Origin: Thiothrix lacustris DSM 21227
GTDB taxonomy: Bacteria; Pseudomonadota; Gammaproteobacteria; Thiotrichales; Thiotrichaceae
NCBI RefSeq assembly: GCF_000621325.1
Contig: NZ_JHYQ01000001.1
Location: forward strand, 238,956 to 302,955
Length of the DNA: 64,000 bases
Direction: 5' to 3'
Within the stretch, counting starts at the first letter, position 1, and every line of letters starts with the position of its first letter. Below are positions 8,898 to 17,965 of the stretch, one piece after another. Made by a program: the position numbers and the translations under genes. The notes beneath the pieces were generated by a model, which worked only from the letters and a program-made list of their open reading frames with translations, had not been told where the DNA came from and made no database searches.

Positions 8898-10114
8898 AAT
8901 CCGTCATCATCATTGGCGGAGGTCCCACCGGGCTGATGGCCGCTGAACAGCTTACCAACGCAGGCTTCGTGGTGGATTTGTATGACGCCATGCCCACGCT
9001 GGGGCGCAAGTTCTTGCTGGCGGGGATCGGTGGGTTGAACATCACCCATTCCGAACCCTTCGCCGCGTTTTGCAGCCGCTATGCCGAACGCCAAGCCGAA
9101 TTGCAGCCGCTGTTGGCAACCTTCGGGGCGGATGCATTACGGGCATGGTGCGCCGAATTGGGGGTGGAAACCTTCGTTGGCACATCGGGGCGCGTGTTCC
9201 CCAAGGAAATGAAAGCCGCGCCGCTGTTACGCGCATGGCTGGCACGCCTGAAACGTAATGGGCTGCGAATACACCCGCGTCACCGCTGGATGGGTTGGGA
9301 TGCACAAGGGCAACTCGTGTTTGAAACACCAGCAGGCAACGTAACCTCACCTAACCTCCCCGTCATCCTCGCCCTCGGCGGCGGAAGCTGGAAAAAACTC
9401 GGCAGCGACGGCGCATGGGTTCCGCTACTCGAAGCCTGCAACATCCCCATCGCCCCCCTGAAACCTGCCAACTGCGGCTTCCTGTGCGCATGGAGCGAAC
9501 ACCTCCGCAGCCGTTTCGCAGGTGCGCCGCTGAAATCCGTCAGCCTCAGCTTCACCGACCTTACCGGACACAGCGAAACCCGCAAAGGTGAAATGATCGT
9601 GACGGAACGCGGGGTGGAAGGCAGCCTGATCTACGCGTTTTCTGCCCGCTTGCGCGACAGCCTCGACGCACACGGCTCAGCCAGGTTTTATCTGGATTTA
9701 CTGCCCAACCACGACCACGCACACATCGAAGCCACCTTGCAAAGCAAACCGGCTAACAAAACGCTGGGCAATTTTCTGAAAAGCCGTTTCAAACTGGATG
9801 GTGTGAAAACGGCACTGCTGTTTGAAACGCTGGATAAAGCACACTGGCAGAACATTCCACTGCTGGCATCAACCTTGAAAGCGATTCCGCTCACCGTGAC
9901 CGCAACCACGCCGATTGACGAGGCCATCAGCACCGCTGGCGGCGTGCCATTTGCAGCACTGGATAGCAATCTGATGTTACGGCACAAACCGGGCATCTTT
10001 TGCGCAGGGGAAATGCTCGATTGGGAAGCGCCGACAGGTGGTTATCTCCTGACGGCGTGTTTCGCCAGCGGACGAGAGGTAGGAGAAGGTGTCATCCGCT
10101 GGTTGGCACGCTGA
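8894..10114 (+). CDS. HI0933/YhiN-type FAD-dependent oxidoreductase
   Basis: This 406-residue flavoprotein begins with a dinucleotide-binding GGGPTGLMAAE motif and continues with GRKFLLAGIGGLNITHSE, a hallmark of the HI0933/YhiN family (TIGR03862-like branch). A C-terminal FAD block AGEMLDWEAPTGGYLL is also typical. The reaction is not firmly known for the family. The start is TTG 8894, overlapping the exporter stop by four bases. The last 54 bases (10056-10109) recur in diverged form at 13667-13720, beyond the hcp cassette. Confidence 0.9.
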   Translation: MKSVIIIGGGPTGLMAAEQLTNAGFVVDLYDAMPTLGRKFLLAGIGGLNITHSEPFAAFCSRYAERQAELQPLLATFGADALRAWCAELGVETFVGTSGRVFPKEMKAAPLLRAWLARLKRNGLRIHPRHRWMGWDAQGQLVFETPAGNVTSPNLPVILALGGGSWKKLGSDGAWVPLLEACNIPIAPLKPANCGFLCAWSEHLRSRFAGAPLKSVSLSFTDLTGHSETRKGEMIVTERGVEGSLIYAFSARLRDSLDAHGSARFYLDLLPNHDHAHIEATLQSKPANKTLGNFLKSRFKLDGVKTALLFETLDKAHWQNIPLLASTLKAIPLTVTATTPIDEAISTAGGVPFAALDSNLMLRHKPGIFCAGEMLDWEAPTGGYLLTACFASGREVGEGVIRWLAR

Positions 10115-10119
10115 CTCTT

Positions 10120-10785
10120 CTATTCATCACGCAACTGCCGCAGCTTCTCGGGTGCTAATACGATCACCTGCGCATTTTCTTCGCGGATCACCCCCTGATC
10201 CTTCATTCTGCCCAACACACGTGAAAATGTTTCTGGTTGCAACCCCAATCTAGCCGCTACCAGCGCTTTGGTAGACGGCAGCTGGATGCATTGCTCCCCC
10301 ATGTCTTCCGACAAAAAAGCCAGAAAATAACCAGCCACTTTTTGCTGGGCAGTAGACATACTGAGCGCGTGAATATCATTCACAAATCGGTGTACCCGCA
10401 TACTCAGGCTTGCCAGCATTTTCAACGCCAGCCCGGTATTCTGTTTAACCTGTGCCTTGATCACTTCGGCGGGGATAGCGATCATTTCCAGCGTTTCAAT
10501 GGCGCTGGCACACACGGGGTAAGGTCTATCCAGCAAAGCTACCGACTCGGCGAAAGTTTCACCCGTACGAATGATTTCAATCACTTTTTCCTTACCATCA
10601 TGGGTCAGACGATACAGACGCACACTGCCTTTCAGCACCAGAAAAAACTGAATGGCCGGGTCGCCCTCAATAAACAGTTGCTGCCCAGCAGCACAGAATA
10701 CTTTGCGGGAAGCATTGGCAATGGGTAGTAAGTCGTTTTGGGTCAACCCCTGAAAGAGGGGGGCAATACGCAGTAACTGCTCCAT
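10120..10785 (-). CDS. Crp/Fnr-family regulator, Dnr-like
   Basis: The 221-residue product has an N-terminal cyclic-nucleotide-binding-type beta barrel (residues about 10-120), a long dimerisation helix and a C-terminal winged helix with recognition region AARLGLQPETFSRVLGRM. It lacks the N-terminal cysteine cluster of oxygen-sensing Fnr, which suggests the Dnr/Nnr branch that senses nitric oxide. It is divergent from hcp, a gene commonly controlled by such regulators. A dyad matching their binding site lies in the shared intergenic region. The ligand is an inference. Confidence 0.88.
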   Translation of the reverse strand: MEQLLRIAPLFQGLTQNDLLPIANASRKVFCAAGQQLFIEGDPAIQFFLVLKGSVRLYRLTHDGKEKVIEIIRTGETFAESVALLDRPYPVCASAIETLEMIAIPAEVIKAQVKQNTGLALKMLASLSMRVHRFVNDIHALSMSTAQQKVAGYFLAFLSEDMGEQCIQLPSTKALVAARLGLQPETFSRVLGRMKDQGVIREENAQVIVLAPEKLRQLRDE

Positions 10786-10840
10786 GTTGCATCCTTGTGA
10801 TGAGGCTAATCGGCTAAATACCCGAGCCTAATGGAAGGAC

Positions 10841-10854
10841 TTGACGGCGGTCAA
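10841..10854. promoter_or_regulatory. FNR/DNR-type binding site before hcp
   Basis: The 14-base sequence TTGACGGCGGTCAA has perfect inverted half-sites TTGAC/GTCAA around four bases and matches the Fnr/Dnr consensus TTGAT-N4-ATCAA with one change per half. Its centre is about 72 bases before the hcp ATG and 62 before the divergent regulator gene. It could control both genes. Activation of hcp from a centre 41.5 bases before the transcript start would place that start near 10889. Confidence 0.7.
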
Positions 10855-10919
10855 GGCAAGCACGATCAGGAGTGTCTACAGTGCCCAACAACCACTATTC
10901 AACCAAAGGAAAAACCACC

Positions 10920-12587
10920 ATGTTTTGCTATCAATGTGAACAGACCATGCGTACTGACACTCTCGACGGCTGTGCCACCGACAAAGGCGTTTGTGGCAAA
11001 GATGCCAACACCTCCGATCTTCAGGACATCCTGATTTACCAGATCAAAGGCATTGCCCAATACGCACAACTTGCCCGCAGCGTCGGTGTCATCGACAGAG
11101 CGGTGGATGATTTCATCCAGTACGGTTTTTTCACCACCCTGACCAACGTCAACTTCACCGCGACACGCTTTGTAAACATGGTGCAGGAAGCTGCACGCAT
11201 CCGTGACAGCATCAAAGCGCAATACGCAGCCGCCGCAACTGCGCAAGGCAAGCCGATCGAAGAACCTACAGGCCCAGCACAGTTTCAGCCTGCCGCCGAT
11301 ATGGATAGCATCCTTAAACAAGAATCCGTGGCCGTGGTGAATAAAGACCACGAGCTGGTAGGCGAAGATGTGAACGGCCTGCGCGTGCTAATCACCTACG
11401 GCATGAAAGGCGTGTGCGCCTATTCCCACCATGCGCGGATGCTCGGCTATCAAGAAGATGAAATTGATGCTGAAGTCGAACGAATTCTGGCTTACCTGAC
11501 CACCAATCCCACCGATATTGAAGACCTATTAACACAGGCATTATCCGCCGGTCACCTGAACCTAAAAGTGATGGATTTACTGGATCGTGCTAACAATGGC
11601 ACGTTTGGTGATCAAGAAATTACTCAAGTACGCGTGACCCCAGTCGCAGGCAAAGCCATCCTGGTCAGCGGCCATGACCTGCACGATCTGGCGCAGATAC
11701 TGGAACAGACCAAAGACCAAGGCATCAACGTCTATACCCACGGTGAAATGTTGCCCGCCCACGCCTATCCCGGCCTGAAGAAATATTCGCACCTAGTAGG
11801 CAACTTCGGTGGTGCATGGCAAGACCAGCAGCGCGAATTTGCCAACTTCCCCGGTGCGATTATCCTGACATCCAATTGCATTATCGAACCAGCAAAAATC
11901 TACCGTCAACGCATTTTCACCACAGGCCCCGTCGGTTGGCCGGGTGTACGTCACATTGATAATGGCAATTACGCCCCACTGATTCAGGCTGCCAAAGCCC
12001 TGCCCGGTTTTAAGCAGGATGAAGAAGCTAAAACCATTACCACCGGCTTCGGACACAAAACAGTACTCGGCGTGGCTGACAAAGTCGTGGATGCGGTGAA
12101 ATCCGGCGCTATCGAACATTTCTTCGTGATTGGCGGCTGTGACGGCGCAAAACCTGGGCGCAATTACTACACTGAACTAGCGGATAAAACCCCTTCCAAT
12201 ACCATCATGCTGACCTTGGGTTGTGCTAAATACCGTTTCAACCAGAATGAGTACGGCGACATCGGTGGCATCCCGCGTCTGCTGGATATGGGGCAGTGTA
12301 ATGACGCCCATTCCGCCATCAAAGTAGCAGCAGCGTTGGCGAATGCCTTTGAATGCGGCGTAAATGACCTACCGTTGTCCCTGATGATCTCTTGGTTTGA
12401 ACAAAAGGCCACGGCAGTATTACTGTCCATGCTGGCATCTGGCGTTAAGGGCATCCATCTGGGGCCAAGCCTACCGCCTTACCTAACGCCCAATTTATTA
12501 GCGGTACTGTCAGAGCGCTTCGACCTGCGGGTTAACCACTCGCCAGCAGAAGATCTACAAACTGCACTGGGCAGAGCGGTAGCCTGA
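10920..12587 (+). CDS. hcp: Hydroxylamine reductase / hybrid cluster protein, class II
   Basis: Hcp (555 residues) carries a hybrid iron-sulfur-oxygen cluster and acts on NO and hydroxylamine under nitrosative stress. The N-terminal cysteines follow C-x2-C-x11-C-x6-C (CYQC, then DGC, then GVC), the pattern of class II enzymes such as E. coli Hcp. Hybrid-cluster ligands are visible further on ([35 protein letters not shown]). The frame opens 16 codons earlier, but the family start MFCYQCEQ fixes ATG 10920. One base separates the stop from the start of the reductase gene, so the two form an operon. An Fnr/Dnr-type box lies upstream. Confidence 0.96.
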   Translation: MFCYQCEQTMRTDTLDGCATDKGVCGKDANTSDLQDILIYQIKGIAQYAQLARSVGVIDRAVDDFIQYGFFTTLTNVNFTATRFVNMVQEAARIRDSIKAQYAAAATAQGKPIEEPTGPAQFQPAADMDSILKQESVAVVNKDHELVGEDVNGLRVLITYGMKGVCAYSHHARMLGYQEDEIDAEVERILAYLTTNPTDIEDLLTQALSAGHLNLKVMDLLDRANNGTFGDQEITQVRVTPVAGKAILVSGHDLHDLAQILEQTKDQGINVYTHGEMLPAHAYPGLKKYSHLVGNFGGAWQDQQREFANFPGAIILTSNCIIEPAKIYRQRIFTTGPVGWPGVRHIDNGNYAPLIQAAKALPGFKQDEEAKTITTGFGHKTVLGVADKVVDAVKSGAIEHFFVIGGCDGAKPGRNYYTELADKTPSNTIMLTLGCAKYRFNQNEYGDIGGIPRLLDMGQCNDAHSAIKVAAALANAFECGVNDLPLSLMISWFEQKATAVLLSMLASGVKGIHLGPSLPPYLTPNLLAVLSERFDLRVNHSPAEDLQTALGRAVA

Positions 12588-12588
12588 C

Positions 12589-13659
12589 ATGTCAATCCAC
12601 CAAATCCAGCTAATGACTAGCGACGGGCAAACCCTGTCCTTCGCCTGTGAAGAAAGCGAAGACCTGATCACAGCGGCTGAAAAAGCCAATATCTTTCTGG
12701 CTGCCCAATGCCACGCCGGGTCTTGCGGCGCGTGCATTGCGCATTGCGATAACGGCGAATTCAGACTGGGCGAATACAGTCAGGACGCCTTAAACGACGA
12801 CGATCGCGCCAAACAGCAAGTGCTGCTGTGCCGCACCTACCCGCGCAGCGATTTGAACATGCACCTGCCTTATGCCCACAGTCTGGTACGCTTTGAACAA
12901 ATCCCGGTGCGCGAAGCCGAAATTGTCGCCAAAACCTACCTGACGGAAGATACCGTCAAACTTGAACTGCAATTACTACCGGATGACGACGGCAATTTAA
13001 GTCTGGATTTTGAACCGGGGCAATTCATGGAGCTAACCCTGCCCGACACTGACAGCAAACGCGCTTATTCGCTGGCGAATGCGCCTAACTGGGACGGCAC
13101 GCTGGAATTTCTGATTAAATTACGCTCTCATGGAAAGTTTTCGACCTTCCTCCATAAAACGGCAACGACGGGCATGAAGCTAAAACTGGAAGGCCCGCTA
13201 GGTACTTTTATTCTTCAAGATAATGGCTTGCGGCCACGTTATTTTGTGGCAGGAGGGTGTGGATTGGCATCCGTCATCTCGATGTTACGGCGCATGGCAG
13301 AATGGGAAGAACCGCACCCCGTCAAATTGTTTTTTGGTCTTTGGGCAGAAGAAGAGGTTTTTTTCCAACAGGAACTCGCCGAACTGGCGGCAGTGTATCC
13401 CAACCTTCAATACCAAATCTGCGTGACCAATGCGTCAGCAAGCTGGCCGGGGTATCAAGGTTCAGTAGTGAATGCATTTACAGAAGCCTTGCAAGCCGCA
13501 GAGAGCAAGCCGGATATCTATATTTGTGGCTCCCCCGGTTTGATTGAGGGCATTGCCGATGCCGCCGAATCCTGTGGAATCACAAGGGATTCGCTATTCT
13601 ACGAGCGTTACCTTGCCACTACGCAGGCGGTGGAGCCAACCCGTTGTGAGGTCGGCTAA
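12589..13659 (+). CDS. Hcp-partner NADH reductase of MmoC type
   Basis: This 356-residue electron-transfer protein has three modules: an N-terminal 2Fe-2S ferredoxin domain (CHAGSCGACIAHC with the fourth cysteine in LLCRTYP), a FAD domain (RAYSLAN) and an NAD domain (YFVAGGCGLASVISMLRRM). E. coli Hcr carries its ferredoxin domain at the C-terminus. The order here, and detailed similarity such as LLCRTYP and FVAGGxGLAxVxSM, instead match methane monooxygenase component C and phenol hydroxylase reductases. Its position one base after hcp implies it supplies electrons to Hcp. No monooxygenase subunits are present nearby. Confidence 0.88.
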   Translation: MSIHQIQLMTSDGQTLSFACEESEDLITAAEKANIFLAAQCHAGSCGACIAHCDNGEFRLGEYSQDALNDDDRAKQQVLLCRTYPRSDLNMHLPYAHSLVRFEQIPVREAEIVAKTYLTEDTVKLELQLLPDDDGNLSLDFEPGQFMELTLPDTDSKRAYSLANAPNWDGTLEFLIKLRSHGKFSTFLHKTATTGMKLKLEGPLGTFILQDNGLRPRYFVAGGCGLASVISMLRRMAEWEEPHPVKLFFGLWAEEEVFFQQELAELAAVYPNLQYQICVTNASASWPGYQGSVVNAFTEALQAAESKPDIYICGSPGLIEGIADAAESCGITRDSLFYERYLATTQAVEPTRCEVG

Positions 13660-13665
13660 CGATCA

Positions 13666-13735
13666 ACGTGTTTCACCAGCGGACGAGAGGCTGGAGAGAG
13701 CATCATCCGCTGGTTGACACAGAGTGTCAGTGAGG
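13666..13735 (+). pseudogene. Remnant of a HI0933-like flavoprotein C-terminus
   Basis: Read in one frame from 13666, this stretch encodes TCFTSGREAGESIIRWL. That matches the end of the flavoprotein gene at 8894-10114 (ACFASGREVGEGVIRWL). The DNA is about 85 percent identical over 54 bases, with several changes that are synonymous or conservative. The frame then runs into the end of the isocitrate dehydrogenase gene on the other strand. It looks like the tail of a second flavoprotein copy left when the regulator-hcp-reductase block came in. The CCAGCGGA/TCCGCTGG ends can also pair as a hairpin. Confidence 0.6.
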
Positions 13736-15997
13736 AACGTCCATCTCCGCCGCACTAAAGCCCGGCATACGTGCTGCCATAATGGCATTCGTGAAGGTAG
13801 CACTTGGGCGCATCACCGCTTTAGTCAGGGCAGAATCGGCGAAGAAATGACCGCCAATATCAACCGGCTGCCCTTGCACGCTGCTGATTTCTGCAATGAT
13901 TTTATCTTCGTTTTCCGTGAGAACGTTGGCCAGCTTGCCAAAATGCTCCGCCATCTCAGGCTCTTCAGTTTGCTTAGCGAGCGCTTGTGCCCAATACATC
14001 GCCAGATAGAAGTGGTTGCCACGTGTGTCCAACTCGCCGGTGCGCGGCTTCGGTGACTTATCGTTTAACAACACATTGCCGACAGCCTCATCCAGCGTTT
14101 CAGACAGCACTTTGGCTTTATTGCTGCCGTATTGTCTGGCCACCTGCTCAAAGGAAACCGTCAGTGCCAGAAACTCACCCAGAGAATCCCAGCTTAGGTG
14201 GTTCTCTTCCAGCAATTGCTTCACCAATATCGGCGCAGTACCACCCGCACCGGTTTCATACAAACCGCCGCCTTTCATCAACGGTACAACAGACAACATT
14301 TTGGCGCTGGTTCCCACTTCCATAATCGGGAACAGGTCAGTCAGGTAGTCGCGCAAAATATTGCCGGTCACAGAAATCGTGCTCTTGCCACGAATAATCC
14401 GTTCCAGACTGAAACGCATTCCGCGCAGGGGTGACATAATGCAAATATCAACACCTGTCAGGTCGTACTCTTTCAGGTAGGTTTTAACCTTCTTGATCAA
14501 CTCATTCTCATGTGGGCGGTATTCATCCAACCAAAACACAGTAGGCAATTGTGATTCACGCGCCCGTCTGACCGCCAGACCTACCCAGTCACGAATCGGC
14601 AGATCTTTGGTCTGGCACATGCGCCAGATGTCGCCCGCTTCCACGGTTTGTTCGATCAGCACCTTGCCTTGATCGTCCACAATCCGCGCCACACCATCTT
14701 CTGGAATTTCAAAGGTCTTATCATGCGAACCGTATTCTTCGGCTTTTTGTGCCATCAAACCGACGTTCGGCACAGAACCCAGTGTTCTGGGGTCGAAAGA
14801 ACCGTGGGTTTTACAGAAGTTAATGATCTCCTGATAAATACGCGCAAAGGTACTTTCCGGCATCACCGCTTTGGTATCTTTCAACTTACCGGCTGGGCCA
14901 TACATTTTGCCACCATTGCGGATCATCGCAGGCATGGAGGCATCCACGATGACATGGTTGGGGGAATGCAGGTTGGATATGCCTTTAGCGGAATCCACCA
15001 TCGCCAGTTCCGGGCGATGTTCGTAGCAGGCATGAATATCCCGCTCAATTTCTTCACGCAACGAGGTTGGCAATGTGGCAATCTTTTCATACACGCTGCT
15101 CATGCCGTTGTTCGGGTTAACACCCAATTCCTTGAACAACTGCGCGTGTTTTTCAAACAGCTCTTTATAAAAAATCTTGACGCAGTGGCCGAATACAATC
15201 GGGTGCGAAACTTTCATCATGGTGGCTTTCACGTGCAGCGAGAACATGACGCCGGTTTCCTTCGCGTCATCGATCTGCTGTTCATAGAACTCGCACAGGG
15301 CTTTTTTGCTCATGAACATGCTGTCGATGATTTCACCTTCCAGCAGGGACACTTTCGGCTTGAGCACGATAGTCTTGCCGCTGTTAGTCACCAGATCCAT
15401 GCTGACATCGCAGGCACGATCCAGCGTCAGGCATTTTTCACTGCTATAGAAATCACCGTGATGCATGTGCGACACGTGCGTCTGTGACGCTTGGCTCCAT
15501 GCTTTCATTTCATGCGGATACGTTTGGGCGTAACGCTTGACGGCAGCGGGTACACGACGATCCGAGTTGCCTTCACGCAGCACAGGGTTTACCGCACTTC
15601 CCAGCACTTTGGAGTAACGGCGCAGCAGTGCTTTGTCTTCTTCTGTTTGCGGGTCTTCGGGGTAATCTGGCAGTGGGTAGCCTGCGGCTTGCAGTTCTTT
15701 GACCGTTTCTATCAATTGCGGCACAGACGCGCTGATATTGGGCAGCTTGACAATATTGCTATCAGGTTCTTGCGTGAGTTGCGCCAGTATCCCCAGATCG
15801 TCAGACACTTGCTGCGCTTCTGTCAGGTAGTCGGCGAACTCTACGAGGGTACGTGCAGGCAGCGACAGATCGTTTTTGGTGATCTCAATACCAGCGCCGG
15901 AAGCAAAGGTACGGATAATCGGCAGTAAAGAACACGTCGCCAGCAGTGGCGCTTCATCCGTCAGGGTGTAAATGACCTTTGGTATTTCATTATTCAT
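13727..15997 (-). CDS. icd: Monomeric NADP-dependent isocitrate dehydrogenase
   Basis: The 756-residue protein has the length and sequence of the monomeric IDH-II type ([17 protein letters not shown] start; conserved segments [43 protein letters not shown] and [10 protein letters not shown]). It converts isocitrate to 2-oxoglutarate with NADP in the TCA cycle. A strong ribosome site (AGGAGG) precedes the ATG. The gene is divergent from aceK across 210 bases. It is convergent with the hcp operon, whose downstream spacer holds a gene remnant. Confidence 0.96.
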   Translation of the reverse strand: MNNEIPKVIYTLTDEAPLLATCSLLPIIRTFASGAGIEITKNDLSLPARTLVEFADYLTEAQQVSDDLGILAQLTQEPDSNIVKLPNISASVPQLIETVKELQAAGYPLPDYPEDPQTEEDKALLRRYSKVLGSAVNPVLREGNSDRRVPAAVKRYAQTYPHEMKAWSQASQTHVSHMHHGDFYSSEKCLTLDRACDVSMDLVTNSGKTIVLKPKVSLLEGEIIDSMFMSKKALCEFYEQQIDDAKETGVMFSLHVKATMMKVSHPIVFGHCVKIFYKELFEKHAQLFKELGVNPNNGMSSVYEKIATLPTSLREEIERDIHACYEHRPELAMVDSAKGISNLHSPNHVIVDASMPAMIRNGGKMYGPAGKLKDTKAVMPESTFARIYQEIINFCKTHGSFDPRTLGSVPNVGLMAQKAEEYGSHDKTFEIPEDGVARIVDDQGKVLIEQTVEAGDIWRMCQTKDLPIRDWVGLAVRRARESQLPTVFWLDEYRPHENELIKKVKTYLKEYDLTGVDICIMSPLRGMRFSLERIIRGKSTISVTGNILRDYLTDLFPIMEVGTSAKMLSVVPLMKGGGLYETGAGGTAPILVKQLLEENHLSWDSLGEFLALTVSFEQVARQYGSNKAKVLSETLDEAVGNVLLNDKSPKPRTGELDTRGNHFYLAMYWAQALAKQTEEPEMAEHFGKLANVLTENEDKIIAEISSVQGQPVDIGGHFFADSALTKAVMRPSATFTNAIMAARMPGFSAAEMDVPH

Positions 15998-16207
15998 ATA
16001 AATTCATTCCTCCTAGGCAATATTGTCTTACAATTTTATCTAGTATATGCGTTATAAGCCACAAAATCCCTACTTAAAAACGCAAATTGTCGACAATTAA
16101 GAGTGAGAGTAACAGCTATGTCATTGGTTTAATGCTTTTGTTGCGACGCACATAAACATTCCTGTAACATCACTGTCACTTTTTGGCTTCGTTGGAATCC
16201 GTTGGCT

Positions 16208-17953
16208 ATGTCAGAACAGTCGCTGCACATCAATCAGCTTGCGCGTGGCATCGCTACCACTATCGTGCAAGGATTCAACCGCCACTTTGAGATTTTCCAG
16301 CGAATCACGGCGGGTGCGCGGCAACGCTTCGAAGAAGCCGAGTGGCGGGCAGTTCAACTCGCGTCCCGCGAACGCATCATGCTTTACGATCATCGCGTCA
16401 GGGAAACCATTGCCCTGATTCGCGACTTGTATGAAATCAAAACGCTCGACCCCCAGTTATGGCGTGAAATCAAACACTGTTACATGCGCTTATTGCTGGA
16501 TCACCAGCAGCCAGAATTGGCCGAAACCTTCTACACCTCCGTGTTTTGCCGCCAGTTTCCACGCCAGTACTACACCAATGACTTCATCTTTGTACGCAGC
16601 TCCATTTCGACTGAATACATTGATTCCGAAGAAACCAGCTACGTGAGTTATTACCCCGGCACGATTGGTTTGCGTGAATCCATCGTCAATATCTTGAAGA
16701 ATGCCGGGTTTGTGCTGCCGTTTGAAAATCTGGGACGCGACCTGCGCAATATTTACCGCGCTATCGTCCAGCACTACCCCGGCAAGGCCAATCGCAAGGC
16801 GCAACTGAATTTCCAGATTTCCGTTATCCGCCACCCGTTTTTCCGTAACAAAGCGGCGTATCTGGTCGGGCGCATGATCAACGGGCGTGATGACAACGCC
16901 TTTGCCCTGCCCATCCTCAACAATGAACAGGGTGGCTTGTACATCGACGCGTTGGTGTGGGGGGAAAAGCAGCTTTCGGTGGTCTTCAGCTACTCGCAGG
17001 CGTATTTCATGATGGAACACCAAGTGCCGTCGGCGGTGGTTTCCTTCCTGCAACAATTGTTGCCGCGCCGTGATACTTCGGAACTGTATTCGGCGATTGG
17101 CTTACACAAACAGGGCAAATCCGCGTTTTACCGCGATTTTTTGCACCACTTGCGCCATTCCAGCGACGAATTCGTGGTCGCACCGGGCATACGCGGCATG
17201 GTGATGATGGTCTTCACCCTGCCCTCCTACCCCTACGTGTTCAAAATCATCAAGGACAAGTTCGCGCCACAAAAGGAATTCACCCGCCAACAGGTCGAGG
17301 AAAAATACCATCTGGTCAAACGTCACGACCGGGTAGGCCGCATGGCGGATATGCTGGAATATTCCAACGTTGCCCTGCCGGTGGAGCGTTTTATCCCCGA
17401 GCTGTTGCAGGAATTGATCGAAACCTGTGACAGCAGTATCAGTTTCGACGGTGACAAAATCATCTTCCGGCACATCTATCTGGAACGGCGCATGATCCCG
17501 CTGAATATTTTCATCGAAACCGCCGACGACGAGATTCTGGAACGGGTCATCGAAGATTACGGCAACGCCATCAAGCAATTGGCAGGCGCGAATATTTTCC
17601 CCGGCGATTTCCTCTACAAAAACTTCGGGGTCACGCAACAAGGGCGAGTGGTGTTCTACGATTACGACGAAATCAGCTACATGACCGAATGCAACTTCCG
17701 CAAGATTCCGCCACCGCGTTTCCCGGAAGACGAATTCCGCTCCGAACCGTGGTATTCGGTGGAACCCAACGACGTGTTCCCGGAAGAATTCGGTACGTTC
17801 CTGCTGTCTACGCCCAAAATCCGCAAAAGCTTCCTCAAATATCACCGGAATTTGCTGGATGCGCGTTACTGGAAGGAAAAGCAGGACAAGATCAAGGAGG
17901 GTCAATACGAAGATGTGTTCCCGTATCCAGAGGCATTGCGCTTCAAGAGATAG
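16208..17953 (+). CDS. aceK: Isocitrate dehydrogenase kinase/phosphatase
   Basis: AceK (581 residues, close to the 578 of E. coli) reversibly phosphorylates isocitrate dehydrogenase to steer isocitrate to the glyoxylate shunt. Visible features are the kinase lysine region YVFKIIKDKF after the GIRGMVMMVFTLPSYP block, the catalytic region GDFLYKNFG and metal-binding YDYDEISYMTE. ATG 16208 fits the family better than the TTG two codons earlier. aceA and aceB are not in the window. The neighbouring IDH is the monomeric type, not the usual AceK substrate. recG follows after 12 bases. Confidence 0.95.
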   Translation: MSEQSLHINQLARGIATTIVQGFNRHFEIFQRITAGARQRFEEAEWRAVQLASRERIMLYDHRVRETIALIRDLYEIKTLDPQLWREIKHCYMRLLLDHQQPELAETFYTSVFCRQFPRQYYTNDFIFVRSSISTEYIDSEETSYVSYYPGTIGLRESIVNILKNAGFVLPFENLGRDLRNIYRAIVQHYPGKANRKAQLNFQISVIRHPFFRNKAAYLVGRMINGRDDNAFALPILNNEQGGLYIDALVWGEKQLSVVFSYSQAYFMMEHQVPSAVVSFLQQLLPRRDTSELYSAIGLHKQGKSAFYRDFLHHLRHSSDEFVVAPGIRGMVMMVFTLPSYPYVFKIIKDKFAPQKEFTRQQVEEKYHLVKRHDRVGRMADMLEYSNVALPVERFIPELLQELIETCDSSISFDGDKIIFRHIYLERRMIPLNIFIETADDEILERVIEDYGNAIKQLAGANIFPGDFLYKNFGVTQQGRVVFYDYDEISYMTECNFRKIPPPRFPEDEFRSEPWYSVEPNDVFPEEFGTFLLSTPKIRKSFLKYHRNLLDARYWKEKQDKIKEGQYEDVFPYPEALRFKR

Positions 17954-17965
17954 TACACTGGCGGT

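Noticed and set aside
12589..13659. Methane or phenol monooxygenase locus
   Set aside because: Only the reductase resembles such systems. No hydroxylase or regulatory subunit is present, and the gene is coupled to hcp.
14648..15487. 279-codon plus-strand frame
   Set aside because: It lies antisense within the isocitrate dehydrogenase gene, has a skewed His/Phe composition and shows no family motif.
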